From Pseudomonas sp. LS.1a (GTDB lineage: Bacteria; Pseudomonadota; Gammaproteobacteria; Pseudomonadales; Pseudomonadaceae), in NCBI RefSeq assembly GCF_022533585.1, contig NZ_CP092827.1, positions 4,628,001 through 4,692,000 on the forward strand: a DNA stretch of 64,000 nucleotides, written 5' to 3'. Below the pieces are notes generated by a model. That model did not search any database, was not told the origin of the DNA, and saw nothing but the letters and a program-made list of their open reading frames with translations. Shown here piece by piece: positions 1-7,592 of this stretch (within the stretch, counting starts at the first letter, position 1; each line of letters opens with the position of its first letter). Made by a program: the position numbers and the translations under genes.

Positions 1-46
1 TCTTCATGACCCAGAAGGCCAAGGTGATTTGCGGGAGTTTGTTCAT
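1..46 (-). CDS. Start of a COG4705-like integral membrane protein (cut by window edge)
   Basis: Only the first 15 codons are in the window, reading MNKLPQITLAFWVMK from an ATG at 46 toward position 1. A GGAG ribosome site lies about 10 bases upstream of the ATG. The N-terminus resembles the first transmembrane helix of the uncharacterised COG4705 membrane-protein family of proteobacteria, a recollection of the family rather than a search result. Function is unknown, and the rest of the gene lies outside the window. Confidence 0.6.
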   Translation of the reverse strand, partial: MNKLPQITLAFWVMK

Positions 47-141
47 TGTTGTGCCGCTCCGGTTTGAGGTGCGGCGATGGTGCTGAGCAGCATTTGAAAA
101 ATCGGTTGGTGATGTATGAAAAATGCGTTGAGCAGCCTTCA

Positions 142-157
142 ATGAAAGATCTTTCAT
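142..157. promoter_or_regulatory. Perfect 16-bp palindrome in the 47-389 intergenic region
   Basis: ATGAAAGATCTTTCAT is a perfect palindrome in the 343-base gap between the truncated membrane gene and the repeat-protein gene. It is a plausible dimeric regulator site for either divergent gene. The rest of the gap is AT-rich from about 270 to 350, as expected for a promoter of the repeat protein, but no clear -35/-10 pair could be fixed. Confidence 0.35.
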
Positions 158-389
158 CCTTAACGCCCCATTAATTCCCCCCGCTCAAGCTGAAATGGCT
201 GGCAGAACGTCGCCTTATGGGAAGGCACATCCTGAGCCAGAACCGCTGCCAGAGCCACAGGATCCACGCCAACATATATCGAATTACTCGATTTTTAAGC
301 ACTATTATTTGCGCTTTTTAATCAAATTAATCGGCGTAGGATTAAACCCATAGAAACAAACAACCCCAAAAACCCCTGGAGCAACGACC

Positions 390-755
390 ATGAAAAACAA
401 ACTGATCCTCACCCTGGCCCTCTCGGTTTTCGCTACTGGCGCCTTCGCCGAAGATGGCTTCAACCGCACCAACGCCCACACCTTCGCAGCGACCCAGAGC
501 CAATCCGCTGCCTACGCTGAAGATGGTTTCGACCGCACTGGCGGCCAGCGCTTCGCCGAAGACGGCTTCGACCGCACCGGTGGCCAGCGCTTCGCCGAAG
601 ACGGTTTCGATCGCACCGGTGGCCAGCGCTTCGCCGAAGACGGCTTCGACCGCACCGGTGGCCAGCGCTTCGCCGAAGACGGCTTCGAGCGCACCGGTGG
701 CCAGCGCTTCGCCGAAGACGGCTTCGAGCGCACCAACGCCCACCGCATCAGCTGA
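390..755 (+). CDS. Secreted protein of tandem 13-residue AEDGFxRTGGQRF repeats, function unknown
   Basis: A 121-aa protein. Residues 1-20 form a Sec signal peptide ending AFA, so the mature protein would begin EDGF in the periplasm or outside the cell. A degenerate unit at residues 20-32 is followed by five complete units (residues 43-107) and a terminal variant (108-121) ending RTNAHRIS; the first and last units share RTNAH. Each unit carries three acidic and two basic residues. There is no cysteine, lipobox or recognised domain. GGAG lies 8 bases before the ATG and a hairpin follows the stop, so it looks monocistronic. Similar short secreted repeat proteins occur in pseudomonads, sometimes under the unhelpful name phage infection protein; that is memory only. 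No function can be assigned. Confidence 0.8.
   Translation: MKNKLILTLALSVFATGAFAEDGFNRTNAHTFAATQSQSAAYAEDGFDRTGGQRFAEDGFDRTGGQRFAEDGFDRTGGQRFAEDGFDRTGGQRFAEDGFERTGGQRFAEDGFERTNAHRIS
516..749 (+). repeat. Six in-frame tandem 39-bp repeats inside the repeat-protein gene
   Basis: Five full 39-bp units (516-710) and one variant unit encode AEDGF(D/E)RTGGQRF. The units are nearly identical at the DNA level, including synonymous positions, which suggests recent expansion or homogenisation by slippage or recombination. The repetition also opens the other reading frames on both strands; those are artefacts. Confidence 0.9.
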
Positions 756-773
756 TCCCTGATGCGCGCCCCC

Positions 774-800
774 AGCCCGGCTTCGGCCGGGCTTGATCAT
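774..800 (+). terminator. Hairpin terminator of the repeat-protein gene
   Basis: AGCCCGGC and GCCGGGCT pair around a TTCG tetraloop (774-793), 18 bases after the stop codon. The following T-tract is weak, so termination efficiency is uncertain. Confidence 0.6.
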
Positions 801-873
801 TTGCAGGCGGGCACAGGCTTGGCACACTAGGCACCTTGTCCACCAGGAGGTAGGGCCAGCAAGCCCAGCACAG

Positions 874-1479
874 ATGTATTACTACGAACCCGCCAAAGGC
901 CACGGCCTGCCCCACGACCCGTTCAACGCCATCGTCGGCCCCCGCCCTATCGGCTGGATCTCCTCACAGGACCGCGAAGGCCGCCTGAACCTTGCGCCCT
1001 ACAGCTTCTTCAACGCCTTCAACTACATCCCGCCGATCATCGGTTTCTGCAGCGTCGGGCGCAAAGACAGCCTGAACAACATCGAGCAGACCGGCGAATT
1101 CGTCTGGAACCTGGCCACCCGCCCGTTGGCCGAGCAGATGAACCAGAGCTGCGCACCGGTTGCCGCCGAGATAAACGAATTCGAATTGAGCGGCCTCACT
1201 GCCACAGCGTCGAGCATTGTCAACGTGCCGCGTGTCGGCGAAACCCCGGTGGCCTTCGAGTGCAAGGTCAGCCAGATCGTCCAGCTCAAGCGGGCCGATC
1301 AGGAACCGGTGCCCAGCTGGCTGATCCTGGGTGAAGTGGTGGCGGTGCACATTGCCGAGCACCTGTTGAAGAACGGCATCTACGATACCGCTGCTGCCGA
1401 ACCGATCCTGCGTGGCGGTGGCCCGGCAGACTATTTCGAGCTGGGCAACCTGTTCAAGATGGCCCGCCCGCCGGCCTGA
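874..1479 (+). CDS. Flavin reductase-like (FMN-binding split-barrel) protein
   Basis: A 201-aa protein of the flavoredoxin/flavin reductase-like family, predicted to bind FMN in a split-barrel fold. The early stretch NAIVGPRPIGWISS followed by NLAPYSFFNAF is typical of the family. The substrate is unknown; relatives reduce free flavin or act as flavoenzymes with NAD(P)H. An in-frame upstream ATG at 793 exists, but its extra 27 residues (RRAQAWHTRH and so on) overlap the preceding terminator and look non-coding, so 874 is chosen. A strong AGGAGG lies unusually far, about 23 bases, upstream. The gene ends directly against the convergent gene that ends at 1480. Confidence 0.85.
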   Translation: MYYYEPAKGHGLPHDPFNAIVGPRPIGWISSQDREGRLNLAPYSFFNAFNYIPPIIGFCSVGRKDSLNNIEQTGEFVWNLATRPLAEQMNQSCAPVAAEINEFELSGLTATASSIVNVPRVGETPVAFECKVSQIVQLKRADQEPVPSWLILGEVVAVHIAEHLLKNGIYDTAAAEPILRGGGPADYFELGNLFKMARPPA

Positions 1480-1713
1480 TCACCAGATCAGCTCACCTTC
1501 TTCGCTGACGCCCTGCAGGCGTTGCAACTCGGCCGTGGCCGCTTCGTCGGCGGCCACGGCGCCCTTGAACACCTGGCCGTCGAGAATCTTGTGAAAGCGC
1601 GGCGCACCGCCCATGCCCAAGGCCTTGGTCGCGATGGCCGCGTTGTAACCGCCGCCTTCCACCGGGACCATCGCCGAAACCGCTTCGAAATGCGGGAACT
1701 CCCTACGTGCCAT
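1480..1713 (-). CDS. Conserved small hypothetical protein (77 aa)
   Basis: Predicted cytoplasmic 77-aa protein beginning MARREFPHFEAVSAM. It has no signal peptide, transmembrane helix or recognisable motif; its middle is glycine- and alanine-rich (VEGGGYNAAIATKALGMGGAP). The longer open frame upstream runs through a hairpin and is compositionally odd, so the ATG at 1713 is preferred. It is convergent with the flavin reductase-like gene with no spacer. Function unknown; reality is supported by normal coding composition and a sensible start. Confidence 0.6.
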   Translation of the reverse strand: MARREFPHFEAVSAMVPVEGGGYNAAIATKALGMGGAPRFHKILDGQVFKGAVAADEAATAELQRLQGVSEEGELIW

Positions 1714-1759
1714 GTTGCTGTCCGCTTCGTTGATCGAGGGCCGGCATTTTACCCTATTT

Positions 1760-1789
1760 GCCTGTACCGGCCCTATCGCCGGTACAGGC
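1760..1789. repeat. Perfect 12-bp stem hairpin
   Basis: GCCTGTACCGGC and GCCGGTACAGGC pair around CCTATC. The hairpin lies just after the stop of the minus-strand ABM gene. It has no T-tract on either strand. Its sequence resembles the outer flank of the type-II REP pair at 21765-21858 (GATAGGGCCGGTACAGGC), so it may be a REP relic acting as a transcript 3' end. Confidence 0.55.
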
Positions 1790-1795
1790 GACAGA

Positions 1796-2089
1796 TCAAT
1801 CAAAGGTATGCAGATCCAGGCTGCTGACCACCCGTGCCTGCACCAGCTCGCCAAACACCTCCAGCGTTGGCGAAGCAAAGTACCCACTCATCGCCTGCTG
1901 GTCACGCCAGCTTCCACTGAGCAACCATAGGTCGGCATCTGCCTGGGAACGCTGCACCGTGAAACTCAGGCAACCCGGTGCCCGCAGTGAGGGCTCGAGC
2001 AGGTCACGCAGGCGCGCGCCCAGCTCCGCCGAGCGCCCGCTGCTGGCACGGATGAAAGCAAGGTGGGTGACCGGTTGTGTCGGGGTCAT
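1796..2089 (-). CDS. Antibiotic biosynthesis monooxygenase (ABM) domain protein
   Basis: A 97-aa protein with the ferredoxin-like fold pattern of ABM/quinol monooxygenases: an N-terminal strand (THLAFIRASSG), a helix (AELGARLRDLLEPSLRAPGC), then strands CLSFTVQRS and LWLLSGSW. Such small dimeric proteins oxidise aromatic or quinol substrates or remove reactive species; the substrate here cannot be read. It is divergent from the AraC regulator, with a perfect 17-bp inverted repeat between them, so regulation by that AraC protein is plausible. Confidence 0.75.
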   Translation of the reverse strand: MTPTQPVTHLAFIRASSGRSAELGARLRDLLEPSLRAPGCLSFTVQRSQADADLWLLSGSWRDQQAMSGYFASPTLEVFGELVQARVVSSLDLHTFD

Positions 2090-2180
2090 TGCACAATCTC
2101 CTTGAAGCAGGCGGACGGAAAAGCCAGGTTGCCAAGGTTAGGGGCTCACCCGCGCGGCGCGTTAGGCCATTACTGCTCGG

Positions 2181-2220
2181 CGATTGCCTGATCCTGCGGC
2201 GCGGCAGGATCAGGCAATCG
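2181..2220. repeat. Perfect 17-bp inverted repeat with 6-base loop
   Basis: Positions 2181-2197 (CGATTGCCTGATCCTGC) are exactly complementary to 2204-2220, separated by GGCGCG. It sits between the divergent ABM gene and AraC regulator. Neither strand has a T-tract after the stem, so a simple terminator is unlikely; it may be an operator, a transcript-stabilising hairpin or a mobile-element relic. Confidence 0.7.
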
Positions 2221-2291
2221 ACGTGCAGCTTTTGACTAGCGCCCGCCATTGCCCAAACCTATGCTGCGTCGGTCAGCAGAGGAAAGCCATC

Positions 2292-3212
2292 ATGACCACC
2301 GCCACGTCCATCGACCCGAGCCTGGAACTGCAACGCCAGGAGCTGGCCGAGCTGATCCGCCGCCACGCCGGCGAGCCTCACGGCCCGGCATCGGCCATCG
2401 ATGACCTGTACCTGGTGCGCTACACCGAGAACGTGCGCTCGGTGCCGACCCTGGCGCAACCCGCGCTGTGCATCCTCGCCCAGGGCAGCAAGAGCCTGTT
2501 CCTCGGGGACGAACAGTACGCCTACGACCCGCTGCACTACATGGTGGTTTCGGTAACCTTGCCGTTGAGCGGCGTGAGGCTCGACGCCAGCCCCGAGCAC
2601 CCCAGCCTTGGCCTGCGCATGGACCTGGACCCGGCCGAGATCAGCCAGCTGATCGCCGAAAGCGGGCCGATGCTGGTGCCCAACCGGCCTTCCGGCCGTG
2701 GCCTGTATGTGGAGAGAACCGATGCCGCGTTGCTCGACGCCCTGCTGCGGCTGATCCGCCTGCTGGATACCCCGCGCGACATCGCGATGCTGGCGCCACT
2801 GTTCCGCCGGGAGATTCTCTACCGCCTGCTGCGTGGGCCGCAGGGTTATCGGCTGTACGAAATCGCCTTGGCCAACAGCCAGACCCACCGGGTTTGCCAG
2901 GCCATTACCTGGCTCAACCAGAACTACCAGCTGCCTTTGCGCATCGAGGACCTGGCACGGGAGGTCAACCTCAGCACCTCGACCTTGCACCACCGGTTCA
3001 AGGCCGTGACGTCGATGAGCCCGTTGCAGTACCAGAAGCAACTGCGCCTGCAGGAGGCGCGGCGGTTGATGCTCAATGACGGGCTGGAGGCAGCGGTGGC
3101 GGCCTATCGGGTGGGGTATGAAAGCCCGTCACAGTTCAGCCGTGAATACAGCCGGCTGTATGGCGCGCCGCCGATTCGTGATGTGGCCAGGTTGCGGGCG
3201 ACTGCTGGCTGA
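2292..3212 (+). CDS. AraC-family transcriptional regulator (AraC_N type)
   Basis: A 306-aa regulator. Residues about 25-180 match the AraC_N sensory domain (TLAQPALCILAQGSKSLFLGDEQYAYDP), and residues about 205-300 form the two-helix-turn-helix AraC DNA-binding domain, ending with GYESPSQFSREYSRLYG. The ATG at 2292 has AGAGGAAA just upstream; the longer frame from 2184 crosses the inverted repeat and is rejected. It likely controls the divergent ABM gene or a distant oxidoreductase target; the effector is unknown. Confidence 0.88.
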   Translation: MTTATSIDPSLELQRQELAELIRRHAGEPHGPASAIDDLYLVRYTENVRSVPTLAQPALCILAQGSKSLFLGDEQYAYDPLHYMVVSVTLPLSGVRLDASPEHPSLGLRMDLDPAEISQLIAESGPMLVPNRPSGRGLYVERTDAALLDALLRLIRLLDTPRDIAMLAPLFRREILYRLLRGPQGYRLYEIALANSQTHRVCQAITWLNQNYQLPLRIEDLAREVNLSTSTLHHRFKAVTSMSPLQYQKQLRLQEARRLMLNDGLEAAVAAYRVGYESPSQFSREYSRLYGAPPIRDVARLRATAG

Positions 3213-3233
3213 AGTTCAGCTTTCGCCTGCCCC

Positions 3234-3327
3234 GGCCCTTTCGCGGGTAAACCCGCTCCCACAGGTAATGCACAGGTCTTGAAATCTGTGCAGTACCTGT
3301 GGGAGCGGGCGTGCCCGCGAAGAGGCC
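3234..3327. repeat. REP pair (type I)
   Basis: Two inverted REP units (TTCGCGGGTAAACCCGCTCC and its counterpart) enclose a linker that is itself partly palindromic (CACAGGTCTTGAAATCTGTG). Lies between the convergent AraC and AruI-like genes. Confidence 0.9.
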
Positions 3328-3348
3328 AGCACAGGCAATAGCAATTCC

Positions 3349-4986
3349 TCAACCCAACACAGCCCCCTGCCACTGATTCTGGTCAACCTGGATCAGGGTC
3401 GGCCCCTTGCGCTCCACCGCGTGCCCCAACGCCGCCTGCAACTGCGCCACATCCGCCACCTGCTCCGCCGCAGCGCCCAAGGCCCGCGCCACACCAATGA
3501 AGTCCGGGGTATGGATATCCACCCCGACCGGCTCGATCGCCCGGTTGACCATGTATTTCTTGATCTCCTCATACCCCTGGTTGTTCCACAGCAGCACGAT
3601 CAGCGGCACTTGCGCCTCCACCGCGCTGGCCAGCTCCGGCAAGGTGAACTGCAAACCGCCATCACCAATCAGGCACACCGCAGGCGCACGCTCGCCGACC
3701 TGTTCCGCGCTGCCCAGCCAGGCGCCCATAGCCGCCGGCAACGCATAACCCAGGGTGCCGTAGCCGGTCGAGGCATTGAACCAACGCCGTGGCTGCTCCA
3801 TGTCCAGGGTCAGGTTGCCGGTGTACACCGGCTGGGTCGAATCGCCCACCAGAATGGCATTGGGCAGGCGCTCGAGAATCGCCGTCAGCAAGCGCGTCTG
3901 GCTCAGGGTCGGCTGATCCCACCCCGTCGCCAGTGCCTGGCGCAGATTGGCCACGCGCGCCACACCCCAGGTGCTTTCGCGCATCGGCTGCGGCAGGGCT
4001 TGCAAGGCACCGAGCAGCGCTTCGGCGGCCAGTGCGGCATCAGCCACCAGCGAAAGCTCCGGCAGGTAATTGCGCACGGTCTGGTCCGGGTCGATATCGA
4101 TGCGCAACAGGCTGCCCGGGATCTCGAAACCACCCTTGAAGGTCACGTCATAGTCGGTTTCGGCCAATTCGGTACCGATTGCCAGTACCACGTCGGCCTC
4201 GGCCACCAGCGCCCGTGTGGCCGGCAACGACTGCGTCGAGCCGATCTGCAGCGGGTGGCTGGACGGCAGCAAGCCCTTGGCATTGATGGTCAGCGCCACC
4301 GGGGCCTGAAGGTGTTCGGCCAGGCGCGCCAGCGCAGCGCCGGCAGCCAACGCGCCGCCCCCGGCCAGGATCAAGGGCCGCCGTGCATTGGCCAGGCGCT
4401 CGGCCATCTGCGCCACGCCCTGTGGCGCTGCCCCCGCCCGGCTGCCATGCACCGGACGCCCCGGCAGCAGGTGATCGGCCGGTTCGACCAGCACATCGAG
4501 CGGGATCTCGATATGCACCGGCCGCGGGCGGGCGCCTTCGAACACGGCGAACGCCCGGGCCAGCACCTGTGGCAGGTCATCGGCACTCATCAAGGTGTGG
4601 GAAAACGCAGCAACACCCGACACCAGTGCCGCCTGGTTGGGCAGCTCATGCAGCTTGCCGCGGCCACCGCCCAGCTGGTCGCGGGACTGCACGCTGGAAA
4701 TCACCAGCATCGGGATCGAGTCGGCATAGGCCTGGCCCATGGCGGTGGTGATGTTGGTCATGCCCGGGCCGGTGATGATGAAGCACACCCCGGGCTTGCC
4801 GCGGGTCCGCGCATAGCCGTCGGCCATGAACCCGGCACCCTGCTCGTGGCGCGGGGTGACATGACGGATGGACGAGCCGGCCAGGCCGCGGTAGAGCTCC
4901 ACGGTATGTACACCAGGAATGCCGAAGACATGGTCCACGCCATAGCCTTCAAGGAGTTTTACCAGTACTTCGCCGCAGGTTGCCAT
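3349..4986 (-). CDS. aruI: ThDP-dependent decarboxylase, AruI-like (5-guanidino-2-oxopentanoate decarboxylase) or acetolactate synthase-like
   Basis: A 545-aa enzyme with the three-domain architecture of the acetolactate synthase/pyruvate decarboxylase family. The N-terminal pyrimidine-binding domain has the catalytic glutamate E48 in TPRHEQGAGFMADGYAR. The C-terminal domain has the ThDP-diphosphate motif GDGG to WNN (CLIGDGG ... LLWNNQGYEE). Length and opening resemble AruI, which decarboxylates 2-ketoarginine to 4-guanidinobutanal in the arginine transaminase pathway. The aminotransferase partner aruH is not adjacent, so function is tentative; a broader acetolactate synthase-like role remains possible. 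Divergent from a GcvA-like LysR gene with an operator-like repeat between them. Confidence 0.65.
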   Translation of the reverse strand: MATCGEVLVKLLEGYGVDHVFGIPGVHTVELYRGLAGSSIRHVTPRHEQGAGFMADGYARTRGKPGVCFIITGPGMTNITTAMGQAYADSIPMLVISSVQSRDQLGGGRGKLHELPNQAALVSGVAAFSHTLMSADDLPQVLARAFAVFEGARPRPVHIEIPLDVLVEPADHLLPGRPVHGSRAGAAPQGVAQMAERLANARRPLILAGGGALAAGAALARLAEHLQAPVALTINAKGLLPSSHPLQIGSTQSLPATRALVAEADVVLAIGTELAETDYDVTFKGGFEIPGSLLRIDIDPDQTVRNYLPELSLVADAALAAEALLGALQALPQPMRESTWGVARVANLRQALATGWDQPTLSQTRLLTAILERLPNAILVGDSTQPVYTGNLTLDMEQPRRWFNASTGYGTLGYALPAAMGAWLGSAEQVGERAPAVCLIGDGGLQFTLPELASAVEAQVPLIVLLWNNQGYEEIKKYMVNRAIEPVGVDIHTPDFIGVARALGAAAEQVADVAQLQAALGHAVERKGPTLIQVDQNQWQGAVLG

Positions 4987-5070
4987 CGGGTTTCACCATG
5001 AATCTTGGTTGGGTTATGCCCTTATTGGACCCAGCCACGGCTATCGCCACAATGCAAAAAAACACATACT

Positions 5071-5093
5071 AGCCATGTCCTGTAATCATGGCT
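5071..5093. promoter_or_regulatory. Putative LysR operator between the AruI-like gene and its LysR neighbour
   Basis: Inverted repeat AGCCATG - 9 bases - CATGGCT, ending 8 bases before the LysR ATG in the 114-base divergent spacer. It is consistent with LysR autoregulation and control of the AruI-like gene, but not proof of it. Confidence 0.45.
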
Positions 5094-5100
5094 TAGCGCA

Positions 5101-5976
5101 ATGAAACGCCTCCCGCCCCTACCCGCCCTGCATACCTTTCTGGTCACCGCCCAGCACTGCAACTTCACCCGTGCCGGGCAGCAGTTGCATATCACCCAGG
5201 GCGCCGTCAGCCGGCAGATAGCAGCGCTCGAGGAGCACCTGGGTTATGCCTTGTTCCAGCGCCAGGCCCGCGGGCTGAGCCTGACCCGTGAAGGCCAGGA
5301 CTGGCTGCCACGAGTGCAGCAGGTGTTCGCGCTGATCGAACAAGGGGTGCGTGAGGTAGGTGGGCGCAGCACTACCTTGCAGCTCAAGGCTCCGACCTGC
5401 GTGATGCGCTGGCTGCTGCCGCGCCTGATGGAATGGCAGGCGTTACGCCCGGATGTACCGGTGGAGCTGACCACCACGGTGCAGCATGGGGTGGATTTCC
5501 GCCGCGAGGGTTTCGATGCGGCGGTGGTCTACGGCGAGGCGCCGAACCACGGGCTGCGCGTGCGCAAGCTGTTCGATGAGCAGCTGACGCCGGTGTGCGC
5601 GCCGTCATTGCGCCAGGGGCCGGTACCGTTGCAGCAGGTCGAGGACCTGGCGCGACACATGCTGCTGCACCCGTCGCGGGATGAGCATGACTGGCGGTTG
5701 TGGCTGCAGGCAGCGGGGGTGACGCTGGGCACTCAAGGGCCGAAGCAGCATTTCGAGACGCTGGACATGGCGATGGCCATGGCCTCGCAGGGGACCGGCG
5801 TGGCCATCGGCGACTGGTCGCTGATCGGCGATGACTTGCGCGGGGGGCGGTTGTGCATGCCGTTTGCGCTGAAGGTGATGACCGGCAAGGGGTATTACCT
5901 GGTGAGCCAGGCCAGGAGCTTGCCGGCGGGGTTGGGGGAGTTGCTGGATTGGCTGGAACACCAGGCCAGCCAGTGA
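5101..5976 (+). CDS. LysR-family transcriptional regulator (GcvA-like)
   Basis: A 291-aa LysR regulator. The winged HTH occupies residues about 5-65 (PALHTFLVTAQHCNFTRAGQQL ... ITQGAVSRQIAALEEHLG), and the substrate-binding domain follows from about residue 90. The N-terminal pattern, and the VEDLARHMLLHPS and DWRLWLQAAG motifs, are characteristic of the GcvA-like subgroup. It is divergent from the AruI-like decarboxylase, its likely target. The upstream ribosome site is weak. Confidence 0.88.
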   Translation: MKRLPPLPALHTFLVTAQHCNFTRAGQQLHITQGAVSRQIAALEEHLGYALFQRQARGLSLTREGQDWLPRVQQVFALIEQGVREVGGRSTTLQLKAPTCVMRWLLPRLMEWQALRPDVPVELTTTVQHGVDFRREGFDAAVVYGEAPNHGLRVRKLFDEQLTPVCAPSLRQGPVPLQQVEDLARHMLLHPSRDEHDWRLWLQAAGVTLGTQGPKQHFETLDMAMAMASQGTGVAIGDWSLIGDDLRGGRLCMPFALKVMTGKGYYLVSQARSLPAGLGELLDWLEHQASQ

Positions 5977-5977
5977 G

Positions 5978-6066
5978 GGCCTCTTCGCGGGCACGCCCGC
6001 TCCCACAGGTACTGCACAGATTCCAAGACCTGTGCTTTACCTGTGGGAGCGGGCGTGCCCGCGAAG
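5978..6066. repeat. REP pair (type I)
   Basis: Inverted REP units between the convergent LysR gene and the NAD(P)-binding protein gene. Linker contains GCACAGATTCC ... GACCTGTGC, itself an imperfect inverted repeat. Confidence 0.9.
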
Positions 6067-6074
6067 CAGGCGAC

Positions 6075-6689
6075 TCAGTACCCGACCGTGAATCGCTGCC
6101 GCGAATGTTGCGGCTTTTCCAGCTCGTCGAGCATGGCAATCGCGTAATCGGCAAAGGTGATCCAGCTCTTGCCATCCGCGCCGATCAGCAGATGATCCTT
6201 GCCCAGCGTGTAGTGCCCGCTGCGCTCACCTTCAACGAACTCCGCCGACGGCGACAGGAAGGTCCAGTCCAGGTTCGGTTCCCGTTGCAACACCTCCAGA
6301 AAACGCACCCCGGCAGTGGCCTCGGCCTTGTATGCCTCGGGGAAGTCCGGGCTGTCGATCACTCGATGCCCCGATGGCAGCAACAGGCTGCCGGCACCAC
6401 CGACCACCAGCAGGCGCCTGACCCCGGCCCGCTTGACCGGCTCAATGATGGCGTGCGGTTCGATGGTCGAGAAATGCGCCGCACTCAGCACCGCATCCAT
6501 ACCCGCGACCGCCGCTTGCAGGGCCCCGCTGTCCCTGGCATCCAGCGCCTTGACGGTCACCCCGTCCCGCCCCTGCAGCCGCGACGGGTCGCGGGCGATG
6601 GCCAGCACACTGTGGCCACGGCGCAGGGCCTCTTCCAGCAACTGGCTGCCAGCGCGGCCAGTGGCACCGATGATTGCGATCTTGCTCAT
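6075..6689 (-). CDS. NAD(P)H-binding oxidoreductase (atypical SDR)
   Basis: A 204-aa protein with an N-terminal Rossmann fold: KIAIIGATGRAGSQ holds the GxxGxxG nucleotide-binding motif at residues 8-14. The overall pattern (LAIARDPSRL, KALDARD, MDAVLSAAHF) matches NAD(P)H-binding proteins of the YwnB/BVR-B-like atypical SDR group, which often lack the YxxxK catalytic pair; none is visible here. GGAGAG precedes the ATG at 6689. It lies 28 bases downstream of the MBL-fold gene on the same strand, so the two probably form an operon. Confidence 0.82.
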   Translation of the reverse strand: MSKIAIIGATGRAGSQLLEEALRRGHSVLAIARDPSRLQGRDGVTVKALDARDSGALQAAVAGMDAVLSAAHFSTIEPHAIIEPVKRAGVRRLLVVGGAGSLLLPSGHRVIDSPDFPEAYKAEATAGVRFLEVLQREPNLDWTFLSPSAEFVEGERSGHYTLGKDHLLIGADGKSWITFADYAIAMLDELEKPQHSRQRFTVGY

Positions 6690-6716
6690 GGGATACTCTC
6701 CATCAGTTGAACGGAA

Positions 6717-7592
6717 TTACCACTTCATCTCGCCCTTGGCGACCTTGGCCCCCAGCTCCAGCGAGCTTTCATCGGCCAGGCCCGGGTAACGTCGCTTCAT
6801 CGCCGCGATCAACGCACCGGCGTCCTTCGCCTTGGCGGTCTCGGCATCGAAATCACGAATATAGTTCGCCGTGAAATGCACGGACTCCAGCGATCGGCTG
6901 CTGTCCCCCAGGTAGTGCCCGGGGATGACCGTGCGCGGCGCCAGCGCTTCGATGTGCGCCAGGGTGCCGAGCCAGTCGGCGTGGGATTTGGCCGTTTGAG
7001 TGTCGGCCATCCACACATGAATGTTCTCCGACACCACCACGCCACCGACCACCGCCTTGATCGACGGGATCCACACAAAACTGCGGTCAGGTTGCGGGCC
7101 GTCCAGGCCGACCACCTCGAGGGCCTGCCCTTCCAGCGTCAGGCGGTTGCCTTCGAGCACCTGTGGCAGCACCAGCCGCGCTGGCTTGTCCGTGCCCATC
7201 TGCGGGCCCCAGTAAGCCAGCTTGGCATCCATGGTCTGGCGGATATGGGCAACCGTGGCGGCCGAAGCCAGCACCTTGGCGTCGGGGAAGGCCTGGGTCA
7301 GGGTATCCAGGCCGAAGTAGTAGTCCGGGTCGCCATGGCTGATGTAGATGCTGGTCAGCTGCTTGCCACCTGCCCGCAGGCGCTGCACCAGCTGCTCGGC
7401 CTGGGCCTTGCCGAACTGGGCATCGACGAGGATGGCGTCGTGCTCGCCACTGACGATCACCGAACTGACCGGGAAAATCGCCTCGTGCCCGGGGTTGTAC
7501 ACCTCCAGCCGCAAGGGTTCGGCAGCCAGCACCGGGCCGGCCAGAGTCACGCAGGCCAGCAGCAGACCACGCAAGGGAGTGAAAAGAGACAT
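6717..7592 (-). CDS. Exported MBL-fold hydrolase with altered metal motif
   Basis: A 291-aa metallo-beta-lactamase-fold protein with a signal peptide (residues 1-24, ending VLA-AEP). The canonical HxHxDH metal motif appears as H86-G-D88-P-D90-Y91 (SHGDPDYYFG), so two histidines of the usual motif are replaced; later PGHYLGDS keeps one typical His. This subgroup may bind a single metal or a different one. An in-frame GTG at 7601 is possible; the ATG at 7592 is preferred. Divergent from a LysR gene, its probable regulator, and followed by an NAD(P)-binding protein. Substrate unknown. Confidence 0.82.
   Translation of the reverse strand: MSLFTPLRGLLLACVTLAGPVLAAEPLRLEVYNPGHEAIFPVSSVIVSGEHDAILVDAQFGKAQAEQLVQRLRAGGKQLTSIYISHGDPDYYFGLDTLTQAFPDAKVLASAATVAHIRQTMDAKLAYWGPQMGTDKPARLVLPQVLEGNRLTLEGQALEVVGLDGPQPDRSFVWIPSIKAVVGGVVVSENIHVWMADTQTAKSHADWLGTLAHIEALAPRTVIPGHYLGDSSRSLESVHFTANYIRDFDAETAKAKDAGALIAAMKRRYPGLADESSLELGAKVAKGEMKW

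Noticed and set aside
516..749. The 39-bp repeats as a CRISPR array
   Set aside because: Units are contiguous and in frame with no spacers, and no cas gene is present.
342..827. Alternative frames on both strands across the 39-bp repeat array
   Set aside because: A 39-bp unit keeps all frames open once one lacks stops; only the plus frame has a signal peptide, ribosome site and terminator.
3421..5001. A 526-codon plus-strand frame opposite the AruI-like gene
   Set aside because: Antisense shadow; rich in Arg, His and Gln with no domain.
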